Position numbers and translations under genes: made by a program | Shown here: one piece after another, positions 32,797 to 44,229 of the stretch | How the letters are laid out: the number at the start of each line of letters is the position of its first letter | Numbering within the stretch: the stretch's first letter is position 1 | Source of the DNA: Flectonema sp. DT1601 | Taxonomy: Eukaryota > Euglenozoa > Diplonemea > Diplonemida > Diplonemidae | Direction of reading: 5' to 3' | Assembly: GCA_964019425.1 (NCBI GenBank) | Contig: OZ025783.1 | Span: 1,178,001-1,242,000, forward strand | DNA: 64,000 nucleotides | Notes under the pieces: generated by a model | What the model was told of the DNA's origin: nothing | The model's database searches: none | Seen by the model: only the letters and a program-made list of their open reading frames with translations

Positions 32797-33360
32797 TCAG
32801 CAAATATGAGATGTCAATTGTGGTTGCCTCTGACATGTCACGTGCAACCTCTGCCCAAAACTGGAGAAGTTGTCGCGGAGTGCGATGCTCCGGGAGAATG
32901 AGATGAGACGTCTGAGCACACCATTCACAATACTATATTGTGCACACATGAACTCCATGATGTTGCCCATTTCCTTGTTACTGAGAGACATCAGGTAAGC
33001 GTATGCCCGCCTGCGACGATGAGAGTACTTGATGAGGCGCTTGTTGCGCTGCAAGAATGTGAGAACCCACCTGAGGAATGGAATACCTCGAAGCGGGCAT
33101 GATAACACATAGCATGCAAATGCTAAGCTTCCGAAGCGCCCATTCGTAACCTTCTCTTTAAATGGGCACGCCCTAAAAGAGATGCGGTGCTTCTTGCGAA
33201 GCCAGTAAGCAAACGACCGATTCCCACGTATGAAGAAGCACAGCGTTACTATTGAACGGAGCAAGTCACTGAGGCCAAAGTACTTCGCAATCCAGGAGGC
33301 AATGCAATGAACTCGGTGTGTAGGCTCCGGGATGAGGCAGATATTGCCATCTTGGTCAAA
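32797..33360 (-). CDS. Unidentified open reading fragment inside a LINE copy
   Basis: A minus-strand frame with no start in view begins at the LINE junction near 33,360 (FDQDGNICLIPEPTHRVHCI) and runs about 187 codons to a stop at 32797-32799. It includes WIAKYFGLSDLL, RGNRSFAYWLRKKHRISF and SNKEMGNIMEFMCAQYS. Composition looks like real protein rather than a shadow frame, with many Arg and aromatic residues. I recognise no family. It is probably part of an element that inserted into, or recombined with, the LINE fragment; its true 5' end is missing. Confidence 0.35.
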   Translation of the reverse strand, partial: FDQDGNICLIPEPTHRVHCIASWIAKYFGLSDLLRSIVTLCFFIRGNRSFAYWLRKKHRISFRACPFKEKVTNGRFGSLAFACYVLSCPLRGIPFLRWVLTFLQRNKRLIKYSHRRRRAYAYLMSLSNKEMGNIMEFMCAQYSIVNGVLRRLISFSRSIALRDNFSSFGQRLHVTCQRQPQLTSHIC

Positions 33361-34142
33361 TAACGCGCGAGCTCACGTTTCCTGTAATCTTCCACTAAGT
33401 CATATTGTCGAACTAGTGCAGAAAGAGAAGTCCTCGATTCATCGCGTTCTACTGTTAACCGTTGAATTACCCCTTCCAGAAGTTCATATTCTTTTCTATC
33501 TTTTTCAATAATTAAAACAGGGGGCGCAGGAGGAAGTGAGGATGGATCCTGGTTGGTAGCTTTGATCTCAACAGGTAATCCATTTAGTAACTGCTTGTCT
33601 TTCTCGAGGGAGGCTGACATCGCATTAAAGTAAAATAAAAACAGAACATAAAAAATTCGTTCTTTCATTTGTTCTAATTCGTTTTCTAAAATCTGGCATT
33701 TCAAGGAAAGTTTCAGCCTTAATCTTCCTTTTTTTTCTTTGTACAAGGGGGTTTGAGAACCAATGTCAGATTGACATCTTAACACCATAGCAAAATCAGC
33801 AGGGAGTGTTTGCGATCCCGTTGACGTGAGTTCAGGTGGGGGAGTCTGGAAAGAGATGGAAGAAATAGAAGAGAATGACAAGGAGAGTCCAGTGAGCTCA
33901 TCCTCATCTAACAAAAAAGAAGGGGCCGGGGAGGAAGAACCATTGGCAATTAGTAGAATAGAAAGAGCCGATGCGTAACAAGTTTGCCAGATAAAACATT
34001 TCTCAAGCCACGATCTTTCAATGGTGAGCTTTTCGATCGTTTTCAGTTTTGTTACTTTGTGGATTTTGACTTCTTCTACAGGGAAGATTTCTTTACCATC
34101 TTTTATAAAACTTGCAGTGGCAGGTTCTTCTTTAATGGTCTG
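33360..34142 (-). mobile_element. RLE-type LINE, truncated copy (C-terminal extension only)
   Basis: Nearly identical to 61,560-62,340 of the large LINE. It encodes the segment from IKEEPATASFIKDGKEIFPV to ALVRQYDLVEDYRKREL and includes the hydrophobic YVLFLFYF stretch and the start of the coiled coil. The left limit is exact at the shared gagctcacg near 33,360, where the sequence switches to the unidentified frame. The right limit is at 34,142, where it meets the end of the OTU LINE. High similarity to the right-edge copy means it is recent, unlike the fragment at 30,690-31,000. Confidence 0.85.
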
Positions 34143-34143
34143 A

Positions 34144-37100
34144 TTAAAGGTCGTTGACCATCTTCGTTTTCAGCAAGGCGTCGATCTTCATTGACAGCTC
34201 TCTCTGTCGCACTACCTTATCGAGGTCCAGGTCGCACTCCTCCGAGGTCTCCAGCGTCAGCGCTTTACACACCCCACTCCACTCCTCAGGGTCGACTTGG
34301 TATTGGGCGTCCAGCTCCACGCACAGTTTCCTCGTCGCAGTGGCCGACGCTGCTCTGCCACAGTTTCGCAGGCCCACCCCCCCTTCTCGCAAAGGTAGCT
34401 CCGCCTGTAAGTGCGCCCGCTCATCCATATCCCCACCCACGAGACCCCGCAACACGCTTCTCACCACCGCGTCGAAATCTGCCAGACCTGATCGCTGGTC
34501 CTCCAGGTACATTGACCTCATCAAGTATACCATCTTCCCATACGAATGGCAGTATCGTAGCTGGGTCAGCGCTACGTGCCGATCCAGTAGCATCGTCAGT
34601 GACTCGCTTACTTTCTTCAGCTTCGTCACGTACTGCAGCAGGTATTCCTTGCAGTAGCTCCCACTCCCTACCGGTAGCTTGAGAATGGTGAAGTTTCCCT
34701 CGGACTCTTGTTTCACCTTCTCCAAGCCCCCCTTCGGTTCCAGGCCCACCCGCAGAGGTACGAATACGCACTTCGCCTCCTTTACCTTTAGCCCCAGGCT
34801 TGATGCCTTTTGAACCAGGTAGTCGTACGCCTTCGCTAGTTCGTCTACGCCTCCCATCAACACTCCATCGTCTAGGAACCAGAGGCTTCCATCCAGTCCC
34901 ATCTTCTTGAGTCCCTCCAGTAGGCTTTTTATCCCGAGTGAGAAAAGGAGAGGCCCTGCCGGATCCCCCTGTTGGGCCCCCTCCCTCGACGGAATCGTGG
35001 TATCCTCAAAAAAGAGGCTCGTCGGTCTCTCGTAACACCACGATGCCAAAGGCAACAGTTCCGGCAGCGTGGACGCCAGCTCACGCAGGAACACCGCCCT
35101 CGAGACACAGTTAAAAGCGTTCTCAAAATCAATGGTCAGGATTGCCTTGTTGGCCCCCCTGTTCCTCCTCGCGTAGTCCCGTACTATTGCGTACACCGCC
35201 TCCACCCCACTGGGTACCGCCACCCCCAGCTGTCCTCCTGGCTTTAAGAGGTTTGGTATCTTGGGCCTTATTTTTGCTAGCACTATCTTCCACGCCCACC
35301 TCCGCAGTGATTCCCCTACTGCTATTGGTCTATACCCGGTCGGCTCTTTCTTCAGCGCGATCAGGCGAGCTCCTGCCAGCACCGGTGCCGCCTCATAAGG
35401 TACTTTCCCTCTTACCAGTAGCTCTAATGTAGTGCAGAGCGTTGGCATCAACCCTCGCAGTCCCGTGTCGCACGCTTGCTTCAGGAGCTCCACGCTTAAT
35501 CCCGACGGTCCGGCCCCCGTGTCCTTCGGGAATGTCTTCAGCGATGCTAGTGCTTCCTCCGGCGACACTACTGTGTTCCCCGTTCTCACCCCCTCCAGGT
35601 CTATCTTCTCGTGCATGGGACTCGGGTGGATGGTCTGCATCGCCGCCAGGACTTCCGGCGCGTTCGGCGCTAGCCCGCTCGACACCAGGCATTTATTAGC
35701 CTGCGCGTACCTCCCTCTCCTGCTCAGGGCGCAGCACCGCTCATACCGTTCTCCCTGTGTCGTTTCCTTCTCCCGTCGTCTTTTGTTCCTCTTTGCCCTC
35801 GTGCTCCACATCGCTACATACTCTCCCCTCAGCCATCCTTCCAGCCTGCTCGTCAGCCTCTCCCTATGCGTCTCTGTCCCCTTCTCATCCTTCCGCACCG
35901 CCGGCGTTCCCAGGCATGCTTTCGGGAGCATCAATAGCAGCTTCCATGCCCGCGGGTCATTCCGCTGTGCTATCCGTTGCAATGTTGCCATGAGAGCTCT
36001 CGCCCACAACATTGTCAGCCTCTCGTCCAACTTTTTTGGCACCACTACCTGTGCCGCCCCTATCTCCTCCCACGTCGGCAGCTCTCCAAGCTCTTTTTCG
36101 TCTGGCCACGGGGCGTTCTGAACCTCTTCCTCCCCCCCATCTAGCGCCATGGCTTCTCTACATCTCGGGTGGACCCCGGTGCTGCTTCCCGTCAGACACC
36201 CACACATCGTGCATGGTCGCACCCCCATCGCCTGCTGCTCCGCCTCCGTGAGAGGGCGATCTGACAGGAGGTGCTCCTTGTTCAAGTGGCCTAATAGTCC
36301 TCCCCAGTTCTTATATCCCTCAAATCGCTGGGCGCGTGATCGCGAGCATTCTCCCCTGGGGCAGTAGTAAGGCCCAGACCCCCTCAGTCCCGCGCTTGGT
36401 CCCGTCCCCAGGCCTATCCTCACCGCAGCCTCTTCAGCCGTTTGTTCGGAGAGCTTCAGCACATACACCGCCTCGGCTCTCTCCTCTACCCGATTGAGCA
36501 TTTCGGCGTCCGCTTGGAGCACTGCCTCGTAGTGTTCTTTATCCAGCACTATCCACAGCGGGATGTCCTCAGTCCTTCTCAGGGGCAGCATCTTTAGGAG
36601 TCTCCCCGCCTCCCACACTATGATCACTACTCCCATCTGGTCCGCCGCAACCTGCAGCGCTACGTTGTCCCCCCATCCCTTGTTCTCCAGTCGTACAGCG
36701 TAGTCCTCCTTGGCCAGTCCGTTGACGAACCATTGGTCCGTCCTCTCTTCACCTCTCATGTATTCCGCGAGTCTCTTCCGCAGCACCCTCGCCCCCACTC
36801 GCCGATTCCATTCTCCCTTTGCCAGTAGGATTGCTCGGAACATACAGTCCCCATCCCCCTTAGTCTTGGTTACACTGACTCTCGGAAACTCCCTCTGTAG
36901 CTCTATGGACGTGCTTGGCGTTGCTTCCCCCTCCACCTCTCTGGAGCTGCTCATCTTCCTACACCTTGGGTGCATACTGGCCGTCCCCTTCATTGCTCGT
37001 CCGCAGTGTCCGCACGCCTTCATGCCGCAGTCAGCCCACTGGTCCTGTCCCAATTGACCTTTATGCTTCCCATCTATGTGTGCCAGCAGGCCATTCTCCG

Positions 37101-37490
37101 TCCCAGACCACTCACACACTGGGCAGCTCGCACCCCCACCTCTCATCTCGTGGGGTTGCTGCTTGCAACTGCTTCTCGGCTTTGACGTCGACTGTTCATC
37201 TTCCGGCGCTCTCTCTTCCTTTGTTCGTCCCCCACTTTTCGTTTTCCGGGCCTTTTCCCGCTTCTTCTCTTGTTTCTTGTGCCATCGCGCTGGTGGACCC
37301 AGTCTCCAACTGTCGCTCGCCCGGTTTGGCCCCCTCACCTGTTGCGTGATTTCTTCCTGATACCTCTCGGTCTCATTCGTTCCCGCACAACCCACTAGCT
37401 TTGGCTGAGGGAATAACCATATCGTGGGCTCCAGTTTTTGACATGCTAAAGACGGTAATATTCCTGTTGCCATATGTAAGAATTTCGATA
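34144..37490 (-). mobile_element. GC-rich LINE encoding zinc fingers, OTU-like protease and reverse transcriptase
   Basis: The frame is open from 37611 to the stop at 34144. The first ATG that fits is near 37,475 (MATGILPSLACQKLEP); sequence before that belongs to module J. Domains, numbered from 37611: zinc finger CPVCEWSGTENGLLAHIDGKH-type at about 161-182; a CxxCGRAMK...HPRC knuckle near 195-220; an OTU cysteine-protease-like domain with KGDGDCMFRAI at about 251-260 (Cys) and DKEHYEAVL near 358 (His); a second finger pair at about 416-485; and a reverse transcriptase at about 690-1000 with GPSGLSVELL, LTIDFENAFN, QQGDPAGPLLF and the active site WFLDDGVL near 917. No endonuclease domain is seen before the stop, so the 3' end is probably truncated where it meets the other LINE. 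Base composition is far more GC-rich than all neighbours. Confidence 0.85.
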
Positions 37491-37680
37491 AAGTGGGAAG
37501 TAACGGACTGGGAGCTTTTGGCTCCTGCCCTATTCCCGATGTAAACTTTCTTTTTTTTTTTTTTTTTTTTTTTAACAGGCCCAAAGGGCGACAATGATAG
37601 TTGCTGACCAAGGAATAATATTCAAATGAATTTTCGTTTCAAAGAAACGAACAGAATTAAGAGAGAGGTAGAGAAAAAAA
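37490..37680 (+). repeat. Module J, copy 1
   Basis: A block of about 190 bp starting gaatttcgataa(a)gtgggaag and containing ggactgggagcttttggctc, a long T-run and aacaggcccaaagggcgac, ending near the gagagaggtagag purine stretch. It occurs four times in the window (here, 51,045-51,255 reversed, 54,520-54,720 and 58,737-58,930). It contains three small hairpins: ggagc/gctcc, cgtttc/gaaacg and attca/tgaat. Here it abuts the 5' end of the OTU LINE. Confidence 0.85.
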
Positions 37681-37875
37681 AAAAAAAAAAAAAGAAAGAA
37701 TAGAAAAAAAATATGAAGAGGAAATAATCAAACATGAAAAAAAAAAAAAAAAAATAAAATATAAATAAAAAACGTTGTATGAAAACGGAAAAAAAAGAAA
37801 AAAAAAGACCAGAAAAGGAAAGAGAAAATGAAAAGGTATAATATTATTGTGGGGATATGAGGATAGCAGGGAGAT

Positions 37876-37885
<10 letters not shown>
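37681..37885 (+). repeat. Module B, copy 1 (array border)
   Basis: An A-rich block ending with the distinctive gtggggatatgaggatagca and gggagatgctc followed by a long T-run. The same border stands at 54,720-54,945 and 58,930-59,155, and reversed at 42,199-42,324. It marks the start of S arrays. Confidence 0.8.
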
Positions 37886-37911
<26 letters not shown>

Positions 37912-38717
37912 TATTTAAAAAAAGGAAACAATCAGTTTAGCGTCTCGATCAGGACGGAAAATAGAAATTAATCGACATAGTCGATCGATAGAAAAAAAAA
38001 CAATGATAACATTGTTTATTCTTTTTTTTTTTTTTTTTTTTTTAAATCCTTTTAATTATTTTAAAGAAAAAACAATCAGTTTAGCGTCTTGACCAGGACG
38101 GAAAATAGAAAGTAATCGACATAGTCGATCGATAAAAAAAAAACAATGATAACATTGTTTATTCCTTTTTTTTTTTTTTTTTTTTATTCTTTTTATTTAT
38201 TTTAAAGAAAAAACAATCAGTTTAGCGTCCTGACCAGGACGGAAAATTGAAAGTGATCGACATAGTCGATCGATAAAAAAACAATGATAACATTGTTTAT
38301 TCTTTTTTTTTTTTTTTTTTTTTTTTTTAATCCTTTTTATTATTTTAAAGAAAAAACAATCAGTTTAGCGTCTTGACCAGGACGGAAAATAGAAAGTAAT
38401 CGACATAGTCGATCGATAAAAAAAAACAATGATAACATTGTTTACTCTTTTTTTTTTTTTTTTTTAAATTCTTTTTATTTATTTTTTAAAAAGAAAAAAA
38501 ACGGAAAATAGAAATTAGTCAACAAAGTCGAACGATAAAAAAAAAAACAATGATAACATTGTTTATTCTTTTTTTTTTATTTTTTTTTATATTCTTTTTT
38601 ATTAATTTTGAAAAAAAAAAAAAAAAAACAATCAGTTTAGCGTCTTGACCAGGACGGAAAATAGAAAGTGATCGACATAGTCGATCGATAAAAAAAAACA
38701 ATGATAACATTGTTTAT

Positions 38718-38762
<45 letters not shown>

Positions 38763-39254
38763 AAAAACAATCAGTTTAGCGTCTTGACCAGGACGGAAAA
38801 TAGAAAGTAATCGACATAGTCGATCGATAAAAAAAAAAACAATGATAACATTGTTTATTCTTTTTTTTTTTTTTTAAATTCTTTTTATTTATTTTTTAAA
38901 AAAAAAAAAAAAATAACGGAAAATAGAAATTAGTCAACAAAGTTGAACGATAAAAAAAAAACAATGATAACATTGTTTATTCTTTTTTTTTTATTTTTTT
39001 TTGTATTCTTTTTTATTAATTTTGAAAAAAAAACAATCAGTTTAGCGTCTTGACCAGGACGGAAAATAGAAAGTGATCGACATAGTTGATTGATAAAAAA
39101 ACAATGATAACATTGTTTATTCTTTTTTTTTTTTTTTTTTTAAATCCTTTTTATTATTTTTAAAGAAAAAACAATCAGTTTAGCGTCCTGACCAGGACGG
39201 AAAATAGAAAGTAATCGACATAGTCAATCGATAAAAAAAAAACAATGATAACAT
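37886..39254 (+). repeat. Hairpin satellite S, array S1 (forward)
   Basis: Tandem units of about 140-150 bp. Form A contains, in order: cagtttagcgtcttgaccag and gacgg (hairpin 1), gatcgacatagtcgatc (hairpin 2, 7-bp stem), aaacaatgataacattgttt (hairpin 3, 8-bp stem), then T-tracts. Form B lacks hairpin 1 and reads tagtcgacaaagtcgaacga instead of hairpin 2. The first four units are A only; later ones alternate A and B. The array ends inside hairpin 3 at 39,254, where orientation flips. Confidence 0.95.
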
Positions 39255-42198
39255 CCGTCCTGGTCAAGACGCTAAACTGATTGTTTTTTTTTTTCAAAAT
39301 TAATAAAAAAGAATATAAAAAAAAAAAAAAAAGAATAAACAATGTTATCATTGTTTTTTTTTATCGTTCGACTTTGTCGACTAATTTCTATTTTCCGTTT
39401 CTTTTCTTTAAAGAATAAATAAAAAGAATTTAAAATAAAAAAAAAGAATAAACAATGTTATCATTGTTTTTTTATCGATCGACTATGTCGATTACTTTCT
39501 ATTTTCCGTCCTGGTCAAGACGCTAAACTGATTGTTTTTTTTTTCAAAATTAATAAAAAAGATTAAAAAAAAAAAAAAAAAAAAAAAAGAATAAACAATG
39601 TTATCATTGTTTTTTTTTATTGTTCGACTTTGTTGACTAATTTCTATTTTCCGTTTTTTTTCTTTAAAAAATAAATAAAAAGAATTTAAAATAAAAAAAA
39701 AGAATAAACAATGTTATCATTGTTTTTTTTATCGATCGACTATGTCGATCACTTTCTATTTTCCGTCCTGGTCAAGATGCTAAACTGATTGTTTTTTTTT
39801 TTCAAAATTAATAAAAAAGAATACAAAAAAAAAAAAAAAAAAGAATAAACAATGTTATCATTGTTTTTTTTTTAACGTTCGACTTTGTCGACTAATTTCT
39901 ATTTTCCGTTTCTTTTCTTTAAAGAATAAATAAAAAGAATTTAAAATAAAAAAAAAGAATAAACAATGTTATCATTGTTTTTTTATCGATCGACTATGTC
40001 GATCACTTTCTATTTTCCGTCCTGGTCAAGACGCTAAACTGATTGTTTTTTTTTTTCAAAATTAATAAAAAAGAATATAAAAAAAAAAAAAAAAAGAATA
40101 AACAATGTTATCATTGTTTTTTTTTATCGATCGACTTTGTCGACTAATTTCTATTTTCCGTTTCTTTTCTTTAAAGAATAAATAAAAAGAATTTAAAATA
40201 AAAAAAAAGAATAAACAATGTTATCATTGTTTTTTTTTATCGATCGACTATGTCGATCACTTTCTATTTTCCGTCCTGGTCAAGACGCTAAACTGATTGT
40301 TTTTTTTTTTTCAAAATTAATAAAAAAGAATATAAAAAAATACAAAAAAAAGAATAAACAATGTTATCATTGTTTTTTTTATCGTTCGACTTTGTCGACT
40401 AATTTCTATTTTCCGTTTTTTTTTTCTTTAAAAATAAAGAAAAAGAATTTAAAATAAAAAAAAAGAATAAACAATGTTATCATAGTTTTTTTATCGATCG
40501 ACTATGTCGATCACTTTCTATTTTCCGTCCTGGTCAAGACGCTAAACTGATTGTTTTTTTTTTCAAAATTAATAAAAAAGAATATTAAAAAAAATACAAA
40601 AAAAAAAGAATAAACAATGTTATCATTGTTTTTTTTATCGTTCGACTTTGTCGACTAATTTCTATTTTCCGTTTTTTTTCTTTAAAAAATAAATAAAAAG
40701 AATTTAAAATAAAAAAAAAGAATAAACAATGTTATCATTGTTTTTTTTTTATCGATCGACTATGTCGATTACTTTCTATTTTCCGTCCTGGTCAAGACGC
40801 TAAACTGATTTTTTTTTTTTTTTTTTTCAAAATAAAAAAAAATATTAAAAAAAAAAAATAAAAAAAAAGAATAAACAATGTTATCATTGTTTTTTTTATC
40901 GTTTGACTTTGTTGACTAATTTCTATTTTCCGTTTTTTTTTTTTTTTTTTCTTTTCTTTAAAAAATAAATAAAAAGAATTTAAAAAAAAAAAAAAAAAAA
41001 AAAAAGAATAAACAATGTTATCATTGTTTTTTTATCGATCGACTATGTCGATCACTTTCTATTTTCCGTCCTGGGCAAGACGCTAAACTGATTGTTTTTT
41101 TTTTCAAAATTAATAAAAAAGAATATAAAAAAATACAAAAAAAAGAATAAACAATGTTATCATTGTTTTTTTTTATCGATCGACTATGTCGATTACTTTC
41201 TATTTTCCGTCCTGGTCAAGACGCTAAACTGATTGTTTTTTTTTCAAAATAAAAAAAATATTAAAAAAATAAAATAAAAAAAAAGAATAAACAATGTTAT
41301 CATTGTTTTTTTTTATCGTTCGACTTTGTTGACTAATTTCTATTTTCCGTTTTTTTTCTTTAAAAAATAAATAAAAAGAATTTAAAATAAAAAAAAAGAA
41401 TAAACAATGTTATCATTGTTTGCGGGTTTGTTTAAAAATAAATAAAAGATATAAAAAAAAAAAAAAAAAAAAAAAAGGAATAAACAATGTTATCATTGTT
41501 TTTTTTTATCGATCGACTTTGTCGACTAATTTCTATTTTCCGTCCTGGTCAAGATGCTAAACTGATTATTTTTTTCTTTAAAAAATAAATAAAAAGAATA
41601 AAAAAAAAAAAAAAAATGAATAAACAATGTTATCATTGTTTCTTATCGATCGACTTTGTCGACTAATTTCTATTTTCCGTCCTGGTCAAGACGCGAAACT
41701 GATTGTTTTTTCTTTTAAAAAATAAATAAAAGATATAAAAAAAAAAAAAAAAAAAAAAGAAATAAACAATGTTATCATTGTTTTTTTTATCGATCGACTT
41801 TGTCGATTACTGTCTACTTTCCGTCCTGGTCAAGACGCTAAACTGATTGTTTTTTTTTTTTTTTTTTAAAAATAAATAAAAAGAATATAAAAAAAAAAAT
41901 AAAAAAAAATGAATAAACAATGTTATCATTGTTTCTTATCGATCGACTTTGTCGACTAATTTCTATTTTCCGTCCTGGTCAGGACGCTAAACTGATTGTT
42001 TTTTCTTTAAAAAATTAATAAAAAGATAAAAAAAAAAAAAAAAAAGGAATAAACAATGTTATCATTGTTTTTTTTTCTATCGATCGACTATGTCGATTAA
42101 TTTCTATTTTCCGTCCTGATCGAGACGCTAAACTGATTGTTTCCTTTTTTTTTTTAAATAATAAATAAAAAAAAAAAAAAATAAAAAAATAAAAAAAA
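39255..42198 (-). repeat. Hairpin satellite S, array S2 (reverse)
   Basis: About 22 units of the same satellite in the opposite direction, mostly alternating A and B, with the last six units A-like. At the flip, aacaatgataacat is joined directly to ccgtcctggtcaagacgc. The right end meets the reversed border module B at 42,199, so S1+S2 with their borders form one large imperfect palindrome of about 4.5 kb. Confidence 0.95.
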
Positions 42199-42324
42199 GA
42201 GCATCTCCCTGCTATCCCTCATATCCCCACAATAATATTATACCTTTTCATTTTCTCTTTCCTTTTCTGGTCTTTTTTTTTTTTTTTTTTTTTTCTTTTT
42301 TTCCTTTTTCATACAACGTTTTTC
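42199..42324 (-). repeat. Module B, reversed copy
   Basis: Reverse complement of the array border (gagcatctccctgctatccc, then ccccacaataatattatacc and an A/T tract), ending at catacaacgttttt, where E sequence begins with caaggtgacc. Confidence 0.85.
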
Positions 42325-42868
42325 AAGGTGACCAACCTTGACATTCTTTCTTTTCTCTCCTGTTGTGACAAACACAAAATACACACACAGCTTACAGTGT
42401 GTTCTTTGTGTATGTTTTCTTCAGGTGTGAGTAGTTTTTTTGTTCTTGCTCTTCAGGGAGGGCCTTAGCCAAAAGCTAACAGTCCAAATCTCACCTGGAA
42501 ATTCAACTCAGTCCTTGTCAGTTTTGGCATCAAACTTGTAATGGTTTAATCATTACAGGTTATTTACTGAAATATTTGTTCTAAAAGTTGCTAAGTATTT
42601 CTCACTTAGAAATTTTTTATTTTTTTATTTTCAGCTTAATTAGCTACAAATTGTTTCTACTAAGTGTTTCTCACTTAGATTTTTTTTTTTGCTTTTCAGC
42701 TCCTTAAAAGCTGTTAAGTGTTTCTACTAAGTGTTTCTCACTTAGAATTTTATTTTTATGTTCGTTTTCTATCCCTTCTCCTATCCCTTTTGTTCAAAAA
42801 AAGCGGGAGGAAATTCTCTCATTCACGCTAAGATGCACTCTGAACTTTGATTTTTTGATCTGAGTGTG
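42325..42868 (-). repeat. Element E, partial copy 2 (reverse)
   Basis: Holds the head (about 200 bp) and tail (about 340 bp) of E joined as in a tandem array, reversed, without the central part with the two short frames. It turns at 42,868/42,869 into a forward copy, forming a snap-back junction. Confidence 0.8.
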
Positions 42869-44229
42869 AGGGAATGAGTTGAATTTCCAGGTGAGATTTG
42901 GACTGTTAGCTTTTGGCTAAGGCCCTCCCTGAAGAGCAAGAACAAAAAAACTACTCACACCTGAAGAAAACATACACAAAGAACACACTGTAAGCTGTGT
43001 GTGTATTTTGTGTTTGTCACAACAGGAGAGAAAAGAAAGAATGTCAAGGTTGGTCACCTTGCCTATCAACGCACAACATTGGTGGTCTCTACTAGACCCT
43101 GAGTGATCCCACTGGATCTCTCATCGTTCATAGTACCCTGTGTGAAGTTATAAAATCAAAGGTAAACTATGAACTACAAATGACTTAGCCTGTTATTATA
43201 ATGCCACAGGCAGGCCCTGCATTCAGCAACTATCCAGCAGTGCTTGGATGTCCTGATCTTCTTCTAAAAAAAGAAAGAAAAACAAAACTGTAGCTGGGAT
43301 CACTCAGGATCAACAGACTACCAATGCTACCTGTTGTACTTGCTCACTATGGGGGGTGATGCCAAACACCCAGAAGTACTAAACTGCTTTCCTTCTTGCT
43401 GCCCAGGAGTTTCTGACCAGAACTAATAGAAAATAAAAAGTAGATGGGAAACAATAAAAAGTAAAATGGATATAACTGAAGTTAAACAAGACAAATGAAG
43501 TAACAGACCAGAACAGAAAGAGGATTGTAATAGAAGATTACAAATAAAAAAAATGCAAGTATCAACACATAATCAAGATACACCAGCAGCTAACAAACAA
43601 CATAAAATTGAAGATCAGTTGCCAGAGTATTTCAACCATGGTAGAATACTCGCCCCTCTGGCAGGGATTATCCCAGACTTGTCCTTTAATTTAGTTGGAC
43701 ACCATGGCTTACAACCCTTCCAGAGGGAAGCACCATTATGACTTCTATTTTTTTTCTTCAAGAAAATCATAAGGTGGTAACAAAGAAAAATGCTAAGAGG
43801 AACCCCCTATTAACACCTAAGACATCTAAACTGCAGCCCAGCCTATGCCCAATGCACTAACAGGTCATTCCCTCACACTCAGATCAAAAAATCAAAGTTC
43901 AGAGTGCATCTTAGCGTGAATGAGAGAATTTCCTCCCGCTTATTTTGAACAAAAGGGATAGGAGAAGGGATAGAAAACGAACACAAAAATAAAATTCTAA
44001 GTGAGAAACACTTAGCAGAAACACTTAGCAGCTTTTAAGGAGCTGAAAAGCAAAAAAAAAATCTAAGTGAGAAACACTTAGTAGAAACAATCTGTAGCTA
44101 ATTAAGCTGAAAATAAAAAAATAAAAAATTTCTAAGTGAGAAATACTTAGCAACTTTTAGAACAAATATTTCAGTAAATAACCTGTAATGATTAAACCAT
44201 TACAAGTTTGATGCCAAAACTGACAAGGA
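42869..44229 (+). repeat. Element E, copy 3 (forward)
   Basis: Full unit of about 1.36 kb beginning gagttgaatttccaggtgag. It carries the frame MQVSTHNQDTPAANKQHKIE... at 43553-43741 and the tail with three ctaagtg/cacttag hairpins and a gtaatg-attaaac-cattac hairpin. The head has caaggt-tggtc-accttg. No TIRs or transposase domain seen. Nearly identical to copy 4. Confidence 0.9.

Noticed and set aside
34154-37360. Numerous plus-strand frames of 60-230 codons opposite the OTU LINE
   Set aside because: Shadow frames of a GC-rich coding strand; rich in Pro, Ser, Leu and Arg without domains.
38519-40457. Short frames such as MLSLFFFIDRLCRS in the S arrays
   Set aside because: They are translations of hairpin 3, T-tracts and hairpin 2 and recur in step with the satellite; no protein character.
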